A DNA stretch of 64,000 nt from Algoriphagus alkaliphilus (GCF_900103735.1 NZ_FMXE01000019.1:1-64000), one strand, 5' to 3'; shown: positions 26,300-34,792, counted from the first letter of the stretch. Made by a program: numbers and translations. The notes: generated from the letters alone by a model not told the origin.

Positions 26300-27134
26300 A
26301 CTGATCGTTAATTATGACGGAAGTATTTACCATTTACATCTGAAGCCAGAACATCTGGCTTCTCTTGTTTTTACAGTAGGGGATCCTGATCGGGTGGCCT
26401 TGGTTTCCAGATATTTTGATCGGATTGATTTCAAAATGAACAAACGGGAATTTATCACCCATACCGGCAGGCTAAACGGAAAACAAGTGACCGTAATGAG
26501 TACGGGCATGGGGACAGACAACATCGAGATTCTGATGACTGAGCTCGATGCCTTGGTTAATGTGGACTTACAGACACGAGAAATCAAGCCTGAAAAAAAG
26601 AGTTTGCAGATTATACGTTTGGGGACCTCTGGCAGTATGCAGTCTGATATTCCTGTTGGATCGCTGTTGGCTTCGGAGATTGGAATAGGCATGGATACCC
26701 TGATGGTTTACTATCCGGAGTTGCCTGGAAATCAAAGCTTGGCAAAGGCTATTCAGGTGGAGTTGGGCCTTTCATTTCTACCCTATCAAGCTTCTGCTTC
26801 GGTTAGTCTTATTGAAAAGCTTGACCAAAACTTTGTCAAGGGTGTAACCTTGACCTGTCCGGGATTTTATGCGCCTCAGGGAAGAGAAGTCCGACTGAAG
26901 CCACGATTTGATCAAATGATCGAGCGCCTTTCTGCCCTAAGAATTGAAGATAGAAGTCTGACCAATTTCGAAATGGAGACGGCAGGTTATTATGCGATGG
27001 GAGAATTGCTCGGGCATCAAATGCTGAGTTTGAACGCCATTGTAGCAAACCGACCTTTGAAGCAATTTGATCCTGAGGCAGAAAAAACGGTGGAAAAGAT
27101 GATCCGCGCTGCTCTGGAAATTTTCACCGGCTAA
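26271..27134 (+). CDS. Nucleoside phosphorylase (PNP/UDP family)
   Basis: A 287-residue phosphorylase expected to split nucleosides with phosphate. Family segments include FTVGDPDRVALVSRYFD near the phosphate site, VMSTGMGTDNIEILMTEL, the base-binding IIRLGTSGSMQSDIPVG and the sugar-binding FEMETAGYYAMGELLGH (Glu-Met-Glu triad) near residue 223. It is related to uridine phosphorylase, but substrate preference cannot be read safely. The ATG at 26271 overlaps trhO by 29 bp; no later ATG exists before the conserved N-terminus, so the overlap appears real and implies translational coupling. Confidence 0.88.
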   Translation: MENRKIPASELIVNYDGSIYHLHLKPEHLASLVFTVGDPDRVALVSRYFDRIDFKMNKREFITHTGRLNGKQVTVMSTGMGTDNIEILMTELDALVNVDLQTREIKPEKKSLQIIRLGTSGSMQSDIPVGSLLASEIGIGMDTLMVYYPELPGNQSLAKAIQVELGLSFLPYQASASVSLIEKLDQNFVKGVTLTCPGFYAPQGREVRLKPRFDQMIERLSALRIEDRSLTNFEMETAGYYAMGELLGHQMLSLNAIVANRPLKQFDPEAEKTVEKMIRAALEIFTG

Positions 27135-27391
27135 ACCACAAAGGGATTGCGACCTTTATGTATTTCAAAAAAATCCATTTCACCCAAGACCAGATCCTGT
27201 TAATTTTTTTCCCACTCAAATAGCCAGAATACACGATGTAAGGATTTTTTACCCCTTAAAACTTATTGGTCAATACGATTAAACCCCGGCTCATTTTTTT
27301 GGTTTAACGGGTAATAGTCTTTGGTAAAAGTCGAATTTATAATGTCTTTATTTTTCCTGAGAGCTTCTCCAAGAATTTGATTTTAAAAACT
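27135..27391. other. Intergenic region with a TTAAACC/GGTTTAA inverted repeat
   Basis: About 255 bp without a gene. It holds an inverted repeat, TTAAACC at about 27279 and GGTTTAA at about 27300, and a TTTGGTAAAAG stretch near 27320 that could be a -33 element of the next gene. Nothing else stands out. Confidence 0.4.
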
Positions 27392-29833
27392 ATGGTGAGA
27401 TATAGGCTACTAATCCTATTTATCCTTTCCTTTTTTCGCTTCTTGGTGCTACAGGCCCAGGAGGTGAGTTTGAAAGGTAAAATCGCAGACGGAAGTAATG
27501 AGCAGCCGCTGGAATTTGCAAATATCGCATTGCTCAATCCAGCTGATTCCACTCTCGTGACCGGAGGAATGAGTGATTTGGACGGGACATTTTCCTTTGT
27601 CGGAAAGCCGGGGGAATACCTCTTTAGGGTTGGATTTATCGGATACAAAGACTTTTTCGAAAAGATCCGATTGGGGGATCGTCCGTCGATGAATTTCGGG
27701 ACAATCAAACTCCAGCCTGATGCGCAAAATCTGAATGAGGTAATCGTAGAGGGAGTGACATCCATGTTTGTATCTGACATTGATAAGCGTACCTACAATG
27801 TTGAAAACAACATCCTGGCCGAAGGAGCAACTGCGGCTGAACTCTTGGCGACTTTACCTTCCATTCAAGTGGATGACGAGGGAGGAATCAGCTTGCGGGG
27901 AAGTGGGAATATCCTGATTTACATCAACGGGCGTCCGTCCAATCTGTCAGGAGATGATGTGGAAAGCATTCTTTCGCAGTTTCCTGCAAGCAGCATTAAG
28001 GAAGTGGAGCTGATAACCAATCCATCCTCCCGATATGATGCGGCTGGAGTAGGAGGGATCATCAATATCATTTTGAAAAAAAACATAGCGACCGGGGTCA
28101 ATGGACAGCTTAATGCCTCAATAGGAACCAGAGATAAGTACCAAGCCGGCATCAACCTGAATTACGGTAAGAAAAACGCTAATTACTTTTTCTCCTACAA
28201 CTGGCAGGATCGACGGGAAATCGAGTCGGGAAAAGGAACACGAACCACCAATCTGGAAGGATTTTCTCCGGTTTTGGATCAGAACCAGGACGGATTGGAA
28301 TTTGAGAAAAATCATCTGGTGAGAGGAGGAGTGGATTTTTCCTTAAAGCCTGGGAAAACTTTGGGGCTTTATTTTCAGGGAAATTTTGATGATGAAATTG
28401 AGTTTGCAGATGTCAATCAGCGAAATATCAGTTCTGCAAGAGTGATTGATTCTACTTTTTTCCGAAGGAATGAAGAATATAGTGTTTCCTCCAATTATGA
28501 GGGCGGGCTGAGCTATAACTGGGAGATTGATTCTCTCGGGCAAAAGCTGTTCACATCTTTCACCTACTCCTATGACGAAAGGAGTCAGGACGAATATTAT
28601 GAGCAGCAGTTTTTCTATGGAGATGGAAAAGAGGATCCTTCCAAAAGAATCATTCAAACCAACAATCGACCCCGAACAAGTGGGCTTTATGTGGCCCAGA
28701 TGGATTATGAAAAGCCTTTTGGGCAAAATGGGAAAATCGAGTCCGGGCTGAAGGGAACTTTTGGCAACTGGAATTCCAGTCAAGTTTTTGCACAGGGTGA
28801 CATTTCTAATGAGTTTGGGCCAGTGGTGGTAGACAGCCTCACAGAGTCTTATGATTTCACAGAAAATGTCTACGCGGCCTATTTCACCTTCAAAAACAAA
28901 CACAATAAACTCGGGTATCAGCTTGGGGTGAGAGGTGAATACACCGAGACCTTGGGAATTACCGAGAAGAGAAATGAGGAAATTCCCAATAACTATTTCA
29001 ACCTTTTTCCAAGTGCTTACCTTACCTATAGTCTGGGTGAAGAAAATGAACTCAGCCTGAATTATTCCCGAAGAATTTCCCGTCCCAGCATCAGGGATTT
29101 GGCCCCGATCTATCAAGTCAATGACCAGTATAATCTCAATATTGGAAATCCATATCTCCAGCCGGAATTCACCGACAGCTATGAGTTTGGGTACATGAAA
29201 GGCTGGGATCGATACCTGTTCAATGCTACGGTTTACCACCGGTATTCCACCGATGTTCAAACTCGAATCACCTATCTGACAGACAACAATGTGGCGATAA
29301 CCACCCGTGAAAATGCTGATACGCAAGCTTCATCAGGATTTGAATTGATCAATCAGTTTCAGGTTTCCGGAAATTTTGATGCCACACTGACCGGGAATTT
29401 TTTCTATTCCAAAGTCAACGGAGAGAATATTGAAGAAGGATTCAGCAATGAGAATTTCAGCTGGACAGTTTCTCTTTTGGGAAATATGATTATTCCAAAG
29501 TGGTTCAGCATCCAGTTTCAGGGGAATTATCGGGGCCCGATCGTGCAGCCACAGGGGCAGATCGAACCCCAATGGAGTATCAACCTAGGCATGAGGCGCG
29601 AGGTACTTTCAGGCAAAGGAACTTTGAGCCTGAATGTCACAGACATTTTCAATACCAGGAATTTCAGAACTACGACCGAAGATCCGAGGTTCACACAAAC
29701 CCGCACATTCCAGCGGGAAACCCGGATTGGCACGCTGTCATTCACATATCGGTTTGGAGGATTCAAAGACAAGAGAGAGGATCGTGGTAGTCGCAGGGAA
29801 GGCGGAGACAATTTTGGCGGAGACGATTTCTAA
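27392..29833 (+). CDS. Outer-membrane TonB-dependent receptor-like protein
   Basis: An 813-residue outer-membrane protein. After a signal peptide (to about residue 22, VLQAQE), a carboxypeptidase-regulatory-like domain (about 25-110) precedes a TonB plug (about 125-215, with LRGSGNILIYINGRPSNLSG and VGGIINIILKK) and a 22-strand-type barrel described as outer membrane beta-barrel family 3. The C-terminal end is a Gly/Arg/Asp-rich tail (KDKREDRGSRREGG) instead of the usual aromatic last strand. The ligand is unknown; no SusD-like partner is nearby, so a polysaccharide locus is unlikely. The ATG at 27392 is chosen over a TTG at 27377. Confidence 0.88.
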   Translation: MVRYRLLILFILSFFRFLVLQAQEVSLKGKIADGSNEQPLEFANIALLNPADSTLVTGGMSDLDGTFSFVGKPGEYLFRVGFIGYKDFFEKIRLGDRPSMNFGTIKLQPDAQNLNEVIVEGVTSMFVSDIDKRTYNVENNILAEGATAAELLATLPSIQVDDEGGISLRGSGNILIYINGRPSNLSGDDVESILSQFPASSIKEVELITNPSSRYDAAGVGGIINIILKKNIATGVNGQLNASIGTRDKYQAGINLNYGKKNANYFFSYNWQDRREIESGKGTRTTNLEGFSPVLDQNQDGLEFEKNHLVRGGVDFSLKPGKTLGLYFQGNFDDEIEFADVNQRNISSARVIDSTFFRRNEEYSVSSNYEGGLSYNWEIDSLGQKLFTSFTYSYDERSQDEYYEQQFFYGDGKEDPSKRIIQTNNRPRTSGLYVAQMDYEKPFGQNGKIESGLKGTFGNWNSSQVFAQGDISNEFGPVVVDSLTESYDFTENVYAAYFTFKNKHNKLGYQLGVRGEYTETLGITEKRNEEIPNNYFNLFPSAYLTYSLGEENELSLNYSRRISRPSIRDLAPIYQVNDQYNLNIGNPYLQPEFTDSYEFGYMKGWDRYLFNATVYHRYSTDVQTRITYLTDNNVAITTRENADTQASSGFELINQFQVSGNFDATLTGNFFYSKVNGENIEEGFSNENFSWTVSLLGNMIIPKWFSIQFQGNYRGPIVQPQGQIEPQWSINLGMRREVLSGKGTLSLNVTDIFNTRNFRTTTEDPRFTQTRTFQRETRIGTLSFTYRFGGFKDKREDRGSRREGGDNFGGDDF

Positions 29834-29853
29834 AACTTGGGCTGGTCAATTGA

Positions 29854-29991
29854 CTGGCCTTTGTTATTTTTAAACATGAGTTTGACTTCCTGAAGAAGCA
29901 TTACCAATCCCTGCCTAGGACGGACTTACGTTATGCCATTGAGAAGTTTCCAGAGGAGTTAAGAGAGGATTTTTTGAAGGGAAGAGTTTGA
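29854..29991 (+). pseudogene. C-terminal remnant of an AlkD-type DNA alkylation repair gene
   Basis: After a stop at 29851, 45 codons read to a TGA at 29989-29991 and include FLKKHYQSLPRTDLRYAIEK followed by FPEELREDFLKG. This pattern (kkhy..lpr..LRYAIEkfp...r) is how DNA-alkylation-repair HEAT-repeat enzymes end. No start codon or upstream part is left; the frame upstream is closed at once, next to the receptor gene. I regard it as a decayed fragment. Confidence 0.65.
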
Positions 29992-29997
29992 AGTTTG

Positions 29998-30022
29998 CAA
30001 CGAAGCCGCGAAGTCGCAAAGT
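29998..30022 (+). repeat. GCAACGAAGCCGCGAAGTCG-type repeat, left copy
   Basis: A common Bacteroidota CGAAG/CGCAAAG repeat. A similar copy in reverse orientation is at about 30461-30488 (read on the minus strand as ACAAAGCCGCCAAGGCACAA). The two flank the antitoxin-like gene and toxin remnant. Confidence 0.6.
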
Positions 30023-30048
30023 TTAAATTTGAAACAATTTCAAATTTC

Positions 30049-30126
30049 CTAGGACTCCAAAAGTGCCTTGATATACCGGACGGAGACTTTTTCTAGTTCA
30101 GATTTTTCAAAGATTGGAAGTAGGAA
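30049..30126 (-). pseudogene. C-terminal remnant of a RelE-type toxin
   Basis: Twenty-five codons after the antitoxin-like gene read LLPIFEKSELEKVSVRYIKA and end LLES-stop. RelE/HigB-type toxins of Bacteroidota typically end in a segment like LPIYDKSEQENISDKEL, so this looks like the tail of a toxin whose N-terminal two thirds were lost. A stop codon directly precedes the fragment. Confidence 0.55.
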
Positions 30127-30131
30127 TTAGC

Positions 30132-30359
30132 TTATAGCTCATCCATTAATTCTTTGAATGAGGAGTAACTCTTGGCTTCTTTCTCTCCGGATTCGATCTT
30201 TTTAGCTTCTATAAATACTTCAGCAATTCCATTCGCTCTTTCCAAGACTTCTAAAGAGATGGAACTGGAAGACTTGTAATTGATATTCAGAGATTTCAAA
30301 AACTCCTTTATTGCTTTGGAATCTTCTGGATTCTTGGATTCGATGAGGAAAGTTTCCAT
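30132..30359 (-). CDS. Antitoxin-like small protein (DUF2683 type)
   Basis: A 75-residue acidic protein resembling DUF2683/antitoxin-type proteins that usually precede a RelE toxin (METFLIESKNPEDSKAIKEF start, then a serine-rich strand and a C-terminal helix ending SFKELMDEL). There is no DNA-binding motif that I can name. In the usual place of the toxin only a 25-codon tail remains, so this is an orphan antitoxin of a decayed system. It is flanked by inverted copies of a CGAAG/CAAAG repeat. Confidence 0.6.
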   Translation of the reverse strand: METFLIESKNPEDSKAIKEFLKSLNINYKSSSSISLEVLERANGIAEVFIEAKKIESGEKEAKSYSSFKELMDEL

Positions 30360-30460
30360 ATTTTTCTGATATAATTAGTTTAATATAAGGTATTTAACCA
30401 AACTATAAAAGCTTAAGGTATAGTAAATCTCACTTTTACTCTGTTTTTTAAATTTAGAAA

Positions 30461-30490
30461 AACCTTTGTGCCTTGGCGGCTTTGTGGCCA
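30461..30490 (-). repeat. Right copy of the CGAAG/CAAAG-type repeat
   Basis: Inverted counterpart of the copy at 29998-30022, just after the stop of the ABC-F gene (plus-strand CCTTTGTGCCTTGGCGGC). Confidence 0.6.
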
Positions 30491-30491
30491 A

Positions 30492-32408
30492 CTAATCAAT
30501 CCCATCCAATTCACTCAATTCCAACCAAGTCAGTTCCAGTTTCTCTATTTCGGAATCGATCGCCTGAAGCCTGTTTGACCAAGCCATCAGCTGATCGACT
30601 TCGGAACCACCAGCAGAAATCTGATCGGTGAGCTTAGCCTTTTCAGCTTCCAGTTTTGCCATGGATTCTGTCACCTTTTTGAATTCCTGCTTTTGCTTAA
30701 AACCCGCCTTGACCTTCGGAGCTAATTCTTGCTTCTCGATTCTTCCCTCTTGCTTCTCTATTTTAGGTTCTTGTTTCGCCGGAATGTCTTGCTTCTTGGC
30801 TCTCGCTTCTTGCATCTCTTTCTCCCATTCCCTGAAATCCGTATAATTCCCCGGAAAGTCACCGATCACCCCTTCACCCTCAAACACAAACAAGTGCTCG
30901 ACCAAGCGATCCATGAAATATCGGTCGTGAGATACGATGATCAGACAGCCCGGAAAGGTGTCCAAGAATTCCTCCAGGATGTTCAAAGTCATCAAATCCA
31001 GATCATTCGTAGGTTCATCGAGGATCAGGAAGTTTGGATTCTTGATCAGCACCATCAGCAGTTGAAGCCGTCTGCGCTCCCCACCGCTCATTTTGGCGAT
31101 TGGCGTAAACTGTTGCTTGGGAGGAAATCCAAACTGCGTCAAAAACTGGCTCACCGTGATTGTCTGACCTTTGTCCAAAGTCACAATTTCAGCCACTTCT
31201 TTCACCACATCAATCAGGCGCTTTTCCTCATCAAATCGATCTTCTTCCTGTCGGTAGTAGCCATAAGCTGTCGTCTGACCCACAGAGATTTTACCTGAAT
31301 CGGGTTGATTCAAACCTGTAATCATTTGGAGAAAAGTAGTCTTTCCAGCACCGTTTGGCCCGACGATTCCGACCCGGTCTTTCTTTTTGAAGACATAGGA
31401 GAAATCTTTGACCAATGTCTTTTCTCCATAAGCTTTGGAGATTTTGTCTATCTCAAGAATCTTATTTCCAAGTCGCTGAGTTGATACGGTAAGCTCAATA
31501 TCACGCTCTTCCCGCTTGGTGAAAGCTTTTTCTTTGGTTTCCTCGAATGCTTCCACACGATATTTGGCCTTGGTGCCACGGGCTTTGGGCTGACGGCGAA
31601 TCCAGTCCAATTCCTTTTTGTAAAGGCTTTTAGCTTTTTCAAGTTCGACATCTTCATTTTGCATCCGTTCGGCTTTCTTGTCCAAGAAATAGCCATAGTT
31701 GCCTTGATATCGGTGAATTTTTCCCTGATCGAGTTCGAGGATTTCATTGGTGACTTTCTCCAAAAAATACCGGTCGTGAGTCACCATGAAAAGCGAAAGG
31801 TTGGCTTTTGACAAGTAATCTTCCAGCCACTCGATTGTCTCCAAGTCAAGGTGGTTGGTTGGCTCGTCAAGCAAAAGCAAATCAGGTTTCTCTAGGATAG
31901 CCTTTGCCAAAGCTACCCGCTTGCGCTGCCCTCCGGAAAGTGTTCCTACCGGCAGATCTGTGTCGTGAAGGCCGAGTTTTCCCAAAACCTCCTTTACCTG
32001 ATATTCAAAATCCCAAGCCTGAAACGCATCCATTTTCTCAAAGAGGTCAGACATCTTGTCTGAGTTGTCAATGCCCCGCTCGGAGTCCAAAAGTGCCTTG
32101 TGATAATCCTCGATCACCTTAAGAATTTCGCTGTTGCTTTGGTCAAAGATGGTCTGGTAGATACTCAGCGAACCTTCAAACACCGGATTTTGGTGGACGT
32201 AAGCGATTTTGACGGACTGATTGATGCCGACTTGGCCGGTATCGGAGATCTCCTGACCCATGATGATTTTCATCAGAGTTGACTTTCCTGCGCCGTTGAT
32301 GCCGACAAGTGCTATTTTTTGACCTTGGGAAATGCCGAAGGATATATTTGAAAAAAGCTTCCGTTCCCCGAAAGCCTTACTGAGATTCTCAACCGAAAGG
32401 TAATTCAT
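30492..32408 (-). CDS. ABC-F family ATPase (Uup/YheS-like)
   Basis: A 638-residue soluble protein with two ABC domains and no membrane segments. The Walker A loops are GINGAGKST (about residue 36) and GPNGAGKTT (about 348), and the signatures are LSGGQRKRVALA and MSGGERRRLQLL, followed by LLLDEPTNHLDLE and ILDEPTNDLDLM. A linker joins the domains, and a Lys/Glu/Gln-rich tail with a coiled-coil (about 535-630) ends the protein, as in Uup. These factors act on ribosomes, clearing stalled translation or giving antibiotic protection. The start MNYLSVENLSKAFG fits the family exactly. Confidence 0.93.
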   Translation of the reverse strand: MNYLSVENLSKAFGERKLFSNISFGISQGQKIALVGINGAGKSTLMKIIMGQEISDTGQVGINQSVKIAYVHQNPVFEGSLSIYQTIFDQSNSEILKVIEDYHKALLDSERGIDNSDKMSDLFEKMDAFQAWDFEYQVKEVLGKLGLHDTDLPVGTLSGGQRKRVALAKAILEKPDLLLLDEPTNHLDLETIEWLEDYLSKANLSLFMVTHDRYFLEKVTNEILELDQGKIHRYQGNYGYFLDKKAERMQNEDVELEKAKSLYKKELDWIRRQPKARGTKAKYRVEAFEETKEKAFTKREERDIELTVSTQRLGNKILEIDKISKAYGEKTLVKDFSYVFKKKDRVGIVGPNGAGKTTFLQMITGLNQPDSGKISVGQTTAYGYYRQEEDRFDEEKRLIDVVKEVAEIVTLDKGQTITVSQFLTQFGFPPKQQFTPIAKMSGGERRRLQLLMVLIKNPNFLILDEPTNDLDLMTLNILEEFLDTFPGCLIIVSHDRYFMDRLVEHLFVFEGEGVIGDFPGNYTDFREWEKEMQEARAKKQDIPAKQEPKIEKQEGRIEKQELAPKVKAGFKQKQEFKKVTESMAKLEAEKAKLTDQISAGGSEVDQLMAWSNRLQAIDSEIEKLELTWLELSELDGID

Positions 32409-32412
32409 GGCG

Positions 32413-32420
32413 CAAAAGTA
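32413..32420 (-). promoter_or_regulatory. -7-like element directly before the ABC-F start codon
   Basis: On the minus strand TACTTTTG (matching TAnnTTTG) ends 4 nt before the ATG at 32408. If functional, transcription would start at or next to the ATG, giving a leaderless mRNA. No -33 box is clear, so this may be chance. Confidence 0.35.
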
Positions 32421-32469
32421 AGGGAAATAGGGCTATTACTTGGTATTTGAAAAGAATGAAAATATGGGA

Positions 32470-32590
32470 TATAGGAAATACATAGAAATACATTTGAAAT
32501 AAGTCCTCCTTCGTCGGACGAAATATTTCGCGAAGCGTATTTCACCGAGCGTTGTGAGGTACATTTCAACAGTATTTCCATCATACTTCT
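32470..32590 (-). repeat. Hairpin-module intergenic repeat, family CGCGAAGC, copy B
   Basis: Contains TTCGTC-G-GACGAA (a perfect palindrome), ATTTCGCGAAGC and several GTATTTC/GAAATAC boxes. On the minus strand it parallels the element at 926-1063. Confidence 0.65.
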
Positions 32591-32636
32591 CAAATAACAC
32601 TCCGAAAAATCGCATATCAACCATTATTTTTAAACC

Positions 32637-33122
32637 ATGAAAACCATCCATGATATACTCAAACTCGGAGACCCGAGACTCTACGAAATCTGCGAACCTG
32701 TACTAGAAACTGACCTCCCTCAAGTGCCAGAATGGACTCAGCAACTCCACGAAGCCATGGAGGACATTCGCAGGGTTTATCAATTTGGAAGAGGAATAGC
32801 CGCACCGCAGTTGGGGATTAAGAAGCGGATGTTTTACCTGAATCTGGATCGGACTTACATTATTTTGAATCCGAAGTTGAAGGCCCTGAGCGATGAAAAA
32901 TTGGAGCTTTGGGATGACTGCATGAGTTTTCCCAATCTGCTGGTCAAGGTGAAACGGCACCAATCGCTGACCTTGGAATACCGGGATGAAAACTGGCAAA
33001 AGCAAAGTTGGGCCGTGGATGGAGCGATTTCTGAACTGATTCAGCACGAATACGATCACCTCGACGGGATTTTGTGTACGATGCGGGCGATTGATGAGAG
33101 GAGTTTTCGGTATAGGGAATAG
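32637..33122 (+). CDS. Peptide deformylase-like protein
   Basis: A 161-residue metalloenzyme of the deformylase family, which removes the formyl group from new proteins. Motif 1 is GIAAPQLG (53-60), motif 2 is WDDCMSF with the metal ligand Cys95, and motif 3 is QHEYDHLDG with His137, Glu138 and His141. The metal ligands and the general base are all kept, but motif 2 differs from the common EGCLS form (Asp-Asp-Cys-Met-Ser). The protein is also short and may be a second, divergent deformylase with different substrates; whether a standard def exists elsewhere cannot be seen here. Confidence 0.85.
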   Translation: MKTIHDILKLGDPRLYEICEPVLETDLPQVPEWTQQLHEAMEDIRRVYQFGRGIAAPQLGIKKRMFYLNLDRTYIILNPKLKALSDEKLELWDDCMSFPNLLVKVKRHQSLTLEYRDENWQKQSWAVDGAISELIQHEYDHLDGILCTMRAIDERSFRYRE

Positions 33123-33150
33123 GATGAAACAGTCTACAAATTACTTTTGG

Positions 33151-33274
33151 TTTCCCGCAGATTTACACATAAAAAAGCCACAGATTTCCGCGGATTTTTT
33201 TAATTAGATTTTGTTGATCCCCTTAGAAATCTGCGTAATTCAGCGATTTGACTCAGCGCAAATCAGCGGGAAAT
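33151..33274 (+). repeat. Palindromic CGCAGATT repeat, left of the fic gene (R1)
   Basis: The ends are TTTCCCGCAGATTT (33151-33164) and AAATCAGCGGGAAA (33260-33273), complementary with one mismatch; the interior carries more CAGATTTCCGCGGATT/AAATCTGCGTAA boxes. The right half shares more than 20 nt with the copy at 34512-34621 in the same orientation. It belongs to the widespread Bacteroidota 'cgcagattt' intergenic repeats. Confidence 0.8.
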
Positions 33275-33279
33275 AATTA

Positions 33280-33325
33280 TCTCACGAAGTATATCTGAAT
33301 AGTATTTCGCGAAGCCAATTTTGCA
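33280..33325 (+). repeat. CGCGAAGC-family fragment after R1
   Basis: ATCTCACGAAGTATAT, then TATTTCGCGAAGCC; related to modules at 926-1063, 32470-32590 and 34740-34775. Confidence 0.6.
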
Positions 33326-33363
33326 AAACCCATCATCCTATATAGATAATCGAGACCTTTTTA

Positions 33364-34398
33364 TCAAAAATAGGTATTCACAGCAAACTCAGCTTGCTCG
33401 ATAAATATGCGCTTCATCGGACTTAAGTTTGTCTGTTCATAAAATACCAACATGGCTTTTTTGTAGTCAAGTGGATCAACAGTTCTAAATGAAATCGGAC
33501 AATGCGCATACGCTAAAAGAATTGCATTGGAAAAGATTCGGGCAGTACGCTTATTTCCGTCTGCGAATGGTTGAATGTAGGAGATAAGTAGAAGGGCTAA
33601 AAAAGCTTTTTCATACCCTATTTTTGAAGAATTGATAAGCTGACAAGTTTTTTCCAATGCCTCCCGAATTTGAAATTCATTGTCCAGGGGCTGATAATTA
33701 GTACCGGTAATTCCAACTCTTCTCCTCCGAATATTTTTACCAATTCCCGGATCTTCAATAAGTATGCGGTGCAAATCTTCAATAGCCCGGACAGAGATCC
33801 GCTCCGCATAATCTTTATTTGTTTCAAGAAAGTCAATCGCCTCCTTGTGATTGAGTAGCATAGTTGCTTCATCTATAGTCTTGCCTGAAGCTGTTTTCTT
33901 TTCTTTTAACAGGATCTCGGTTTCAAGTAGGGAATATGTGTTACCTTCTATTTGAGAGGATTTCCAGCTTAAGTCAATCGCCAAACGCTCCATTTCCTTT
34001 TGGTATTCATTCGGAGTCAAATCGCAAACTCTTTTCTTAAACAATTCATGGATTTTCTCCATAGCACTAATTTCATCTGAAGAAAAAATTTGGTTTTGCT
34101 CCAGCTTTTCAAAAATCTCAAAATCGAATTGGTTTTTGACGATTCTTTCGTCTTGCTCTTTTAAAAAATAGGCATCCAAATCAATTGGAAAACTTAATTC
34201 CAATTTTGATGAAGGAAGATAAGCCGTTGCCTTTCCTTTTCCCTGTGAACAGATCCAACCTTCATCCAGCAAGTTTTGAATGATTCTTTTGAGCGTGGCA
34301 GCACTGGAAGAAAAGGAAATCCTATCCCCAATTTCTTGCCTTGAGACCTTTTTTGAGTCCTGAATGATGGTTAATATTTCTGATGTTGTTTCTTTCAT
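33364..34398 (-). CDS. Fic-domain protein with N-terminal winged helix; motif His replaced by Gln
   Basis: A 344-residue Fic/DOC-fold protein. The N-terminal 70 residues look like a winged helix-turn-helix (ISFSSSAATLKRIIQNLLDE). An inhibitory-helix motif S-x3-E-G is at SSQIEGN, which in this position (before the Fic core) marks class II Fic proteins. The Fic core has SYIQPFADGNKRTAR: the canonical catalytic His of HxFx(D/E)GN(G/K)R is Gln276 (codon CAA at 33573-33571), while the Asp, Gly, Asn and Arg residues remain. It can probably still bind nucleotide but may not AMPylate in the classical way. The ATG at 34398 is preferred to a TTG six codons upstream. The gene stands alone between two palindromic repeats. 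Confidence 0.85.
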   Translation of the reverse strand: MKETTSEILTIIQDSKKVSRQEIGDRISFSSSAATLKRIIQNLLDEGWICSQGKGKATAYLPSSKLELSFPIDLDAYFLKEQDERIVKNQFDFEIFEKLEQNQIFSSDEISAMEKIHELFKKRVCDLTPNEYQKEMERLAIDLSWKSSQIEGNTYSLLETEILLKEKKTASGKTIDEATMLLNHKEAIDFLETNKDYAERISVRAIEDLHRILIEDPGIGKNIRRRRVGITGTNYQPLDNEFQIREALEKTCQLINSSKIGYEKAFLALLLISYIQPFADGNKRTARIFSNAILLAYAHCPISFRTVDPLDYKKAMLVFYEQTNLSPMKRIFIEQAEFAVNTYF

Positions 34399-34511
34399 TT
34401 CCTTCAATCGGTTCAAAAATGATAAAAATACGGCTCAAAATCAAGGAAAAATGAGCTGTATTTTGATGTTTTTGTGCTTATTTTGAGCCGAATCAGGATT
34501 TAATAATTTTT

Positions 34512-34621
34512 TTTCCCGCAGATGGACGCAGAAAAAATCGCTGATTTCCGCAGAATTTTGGAATTATTGTTTTGAAATCCGCGCAGATCAGCGGTTCCAA
34601 TCAGCGCAAATCAGCGGGAAA
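34512..34621 (+). repeat. Palindromic CGCAGATT repeat, right of the fic gene (R2)
   Basis: Same type and orientation as R1: TTTCCCGCA at 34512-34520 and AAATCAGCGGGAAA at 34608-34621, with GATTTCCGCAGAATT inside. R1 and R2 bracket the fic gene. Confidence 0.8.
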
Positions 34622-34639
34622 TATTTTTATCCTAACTTT

Positions 34640-34775
34640 TGTAGGCAGTTACGTCGCTTTCCTCCATGATATTTCACTGATCGCAGGGAGAGGTATATTT
34701 CTATTGTATCTCCTACCTTCGGCAGGCAGGCGCGCAGCTTATCTCACAAAGTTTATTTCGCGAAGCATATCTCCC
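34640..34775 (+). repeat. CGCGAAGC-family repeat after R2
   Basis: Includes TCCTACCTTCGGCAGGCAGG (an imperfect hairpin like that at 1031-1046), ATCTCACAAAG and TTTCGCGAAGCATATCTCCC, directly before the dehydratase gene. R1 is followed by the same kind of element. Confidence 0.65.
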
Positions 34776-34792
34776 TTCCTTATCTTTAACCC

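Noticed and set aside
28343..29326. 327-codon minus-strand open frame inside the receptor gene
   Set aside because: It lies opposite a clearly coding plus-strand gene with domain structure and has no recognisable motif of its own.
27392..29833. SusC/SusD-type polysaccharide utilisation locus
   Set aside because: There is no SusD-like lipoprotein, glycoside hydrolase or sensor gene next to the receptor.
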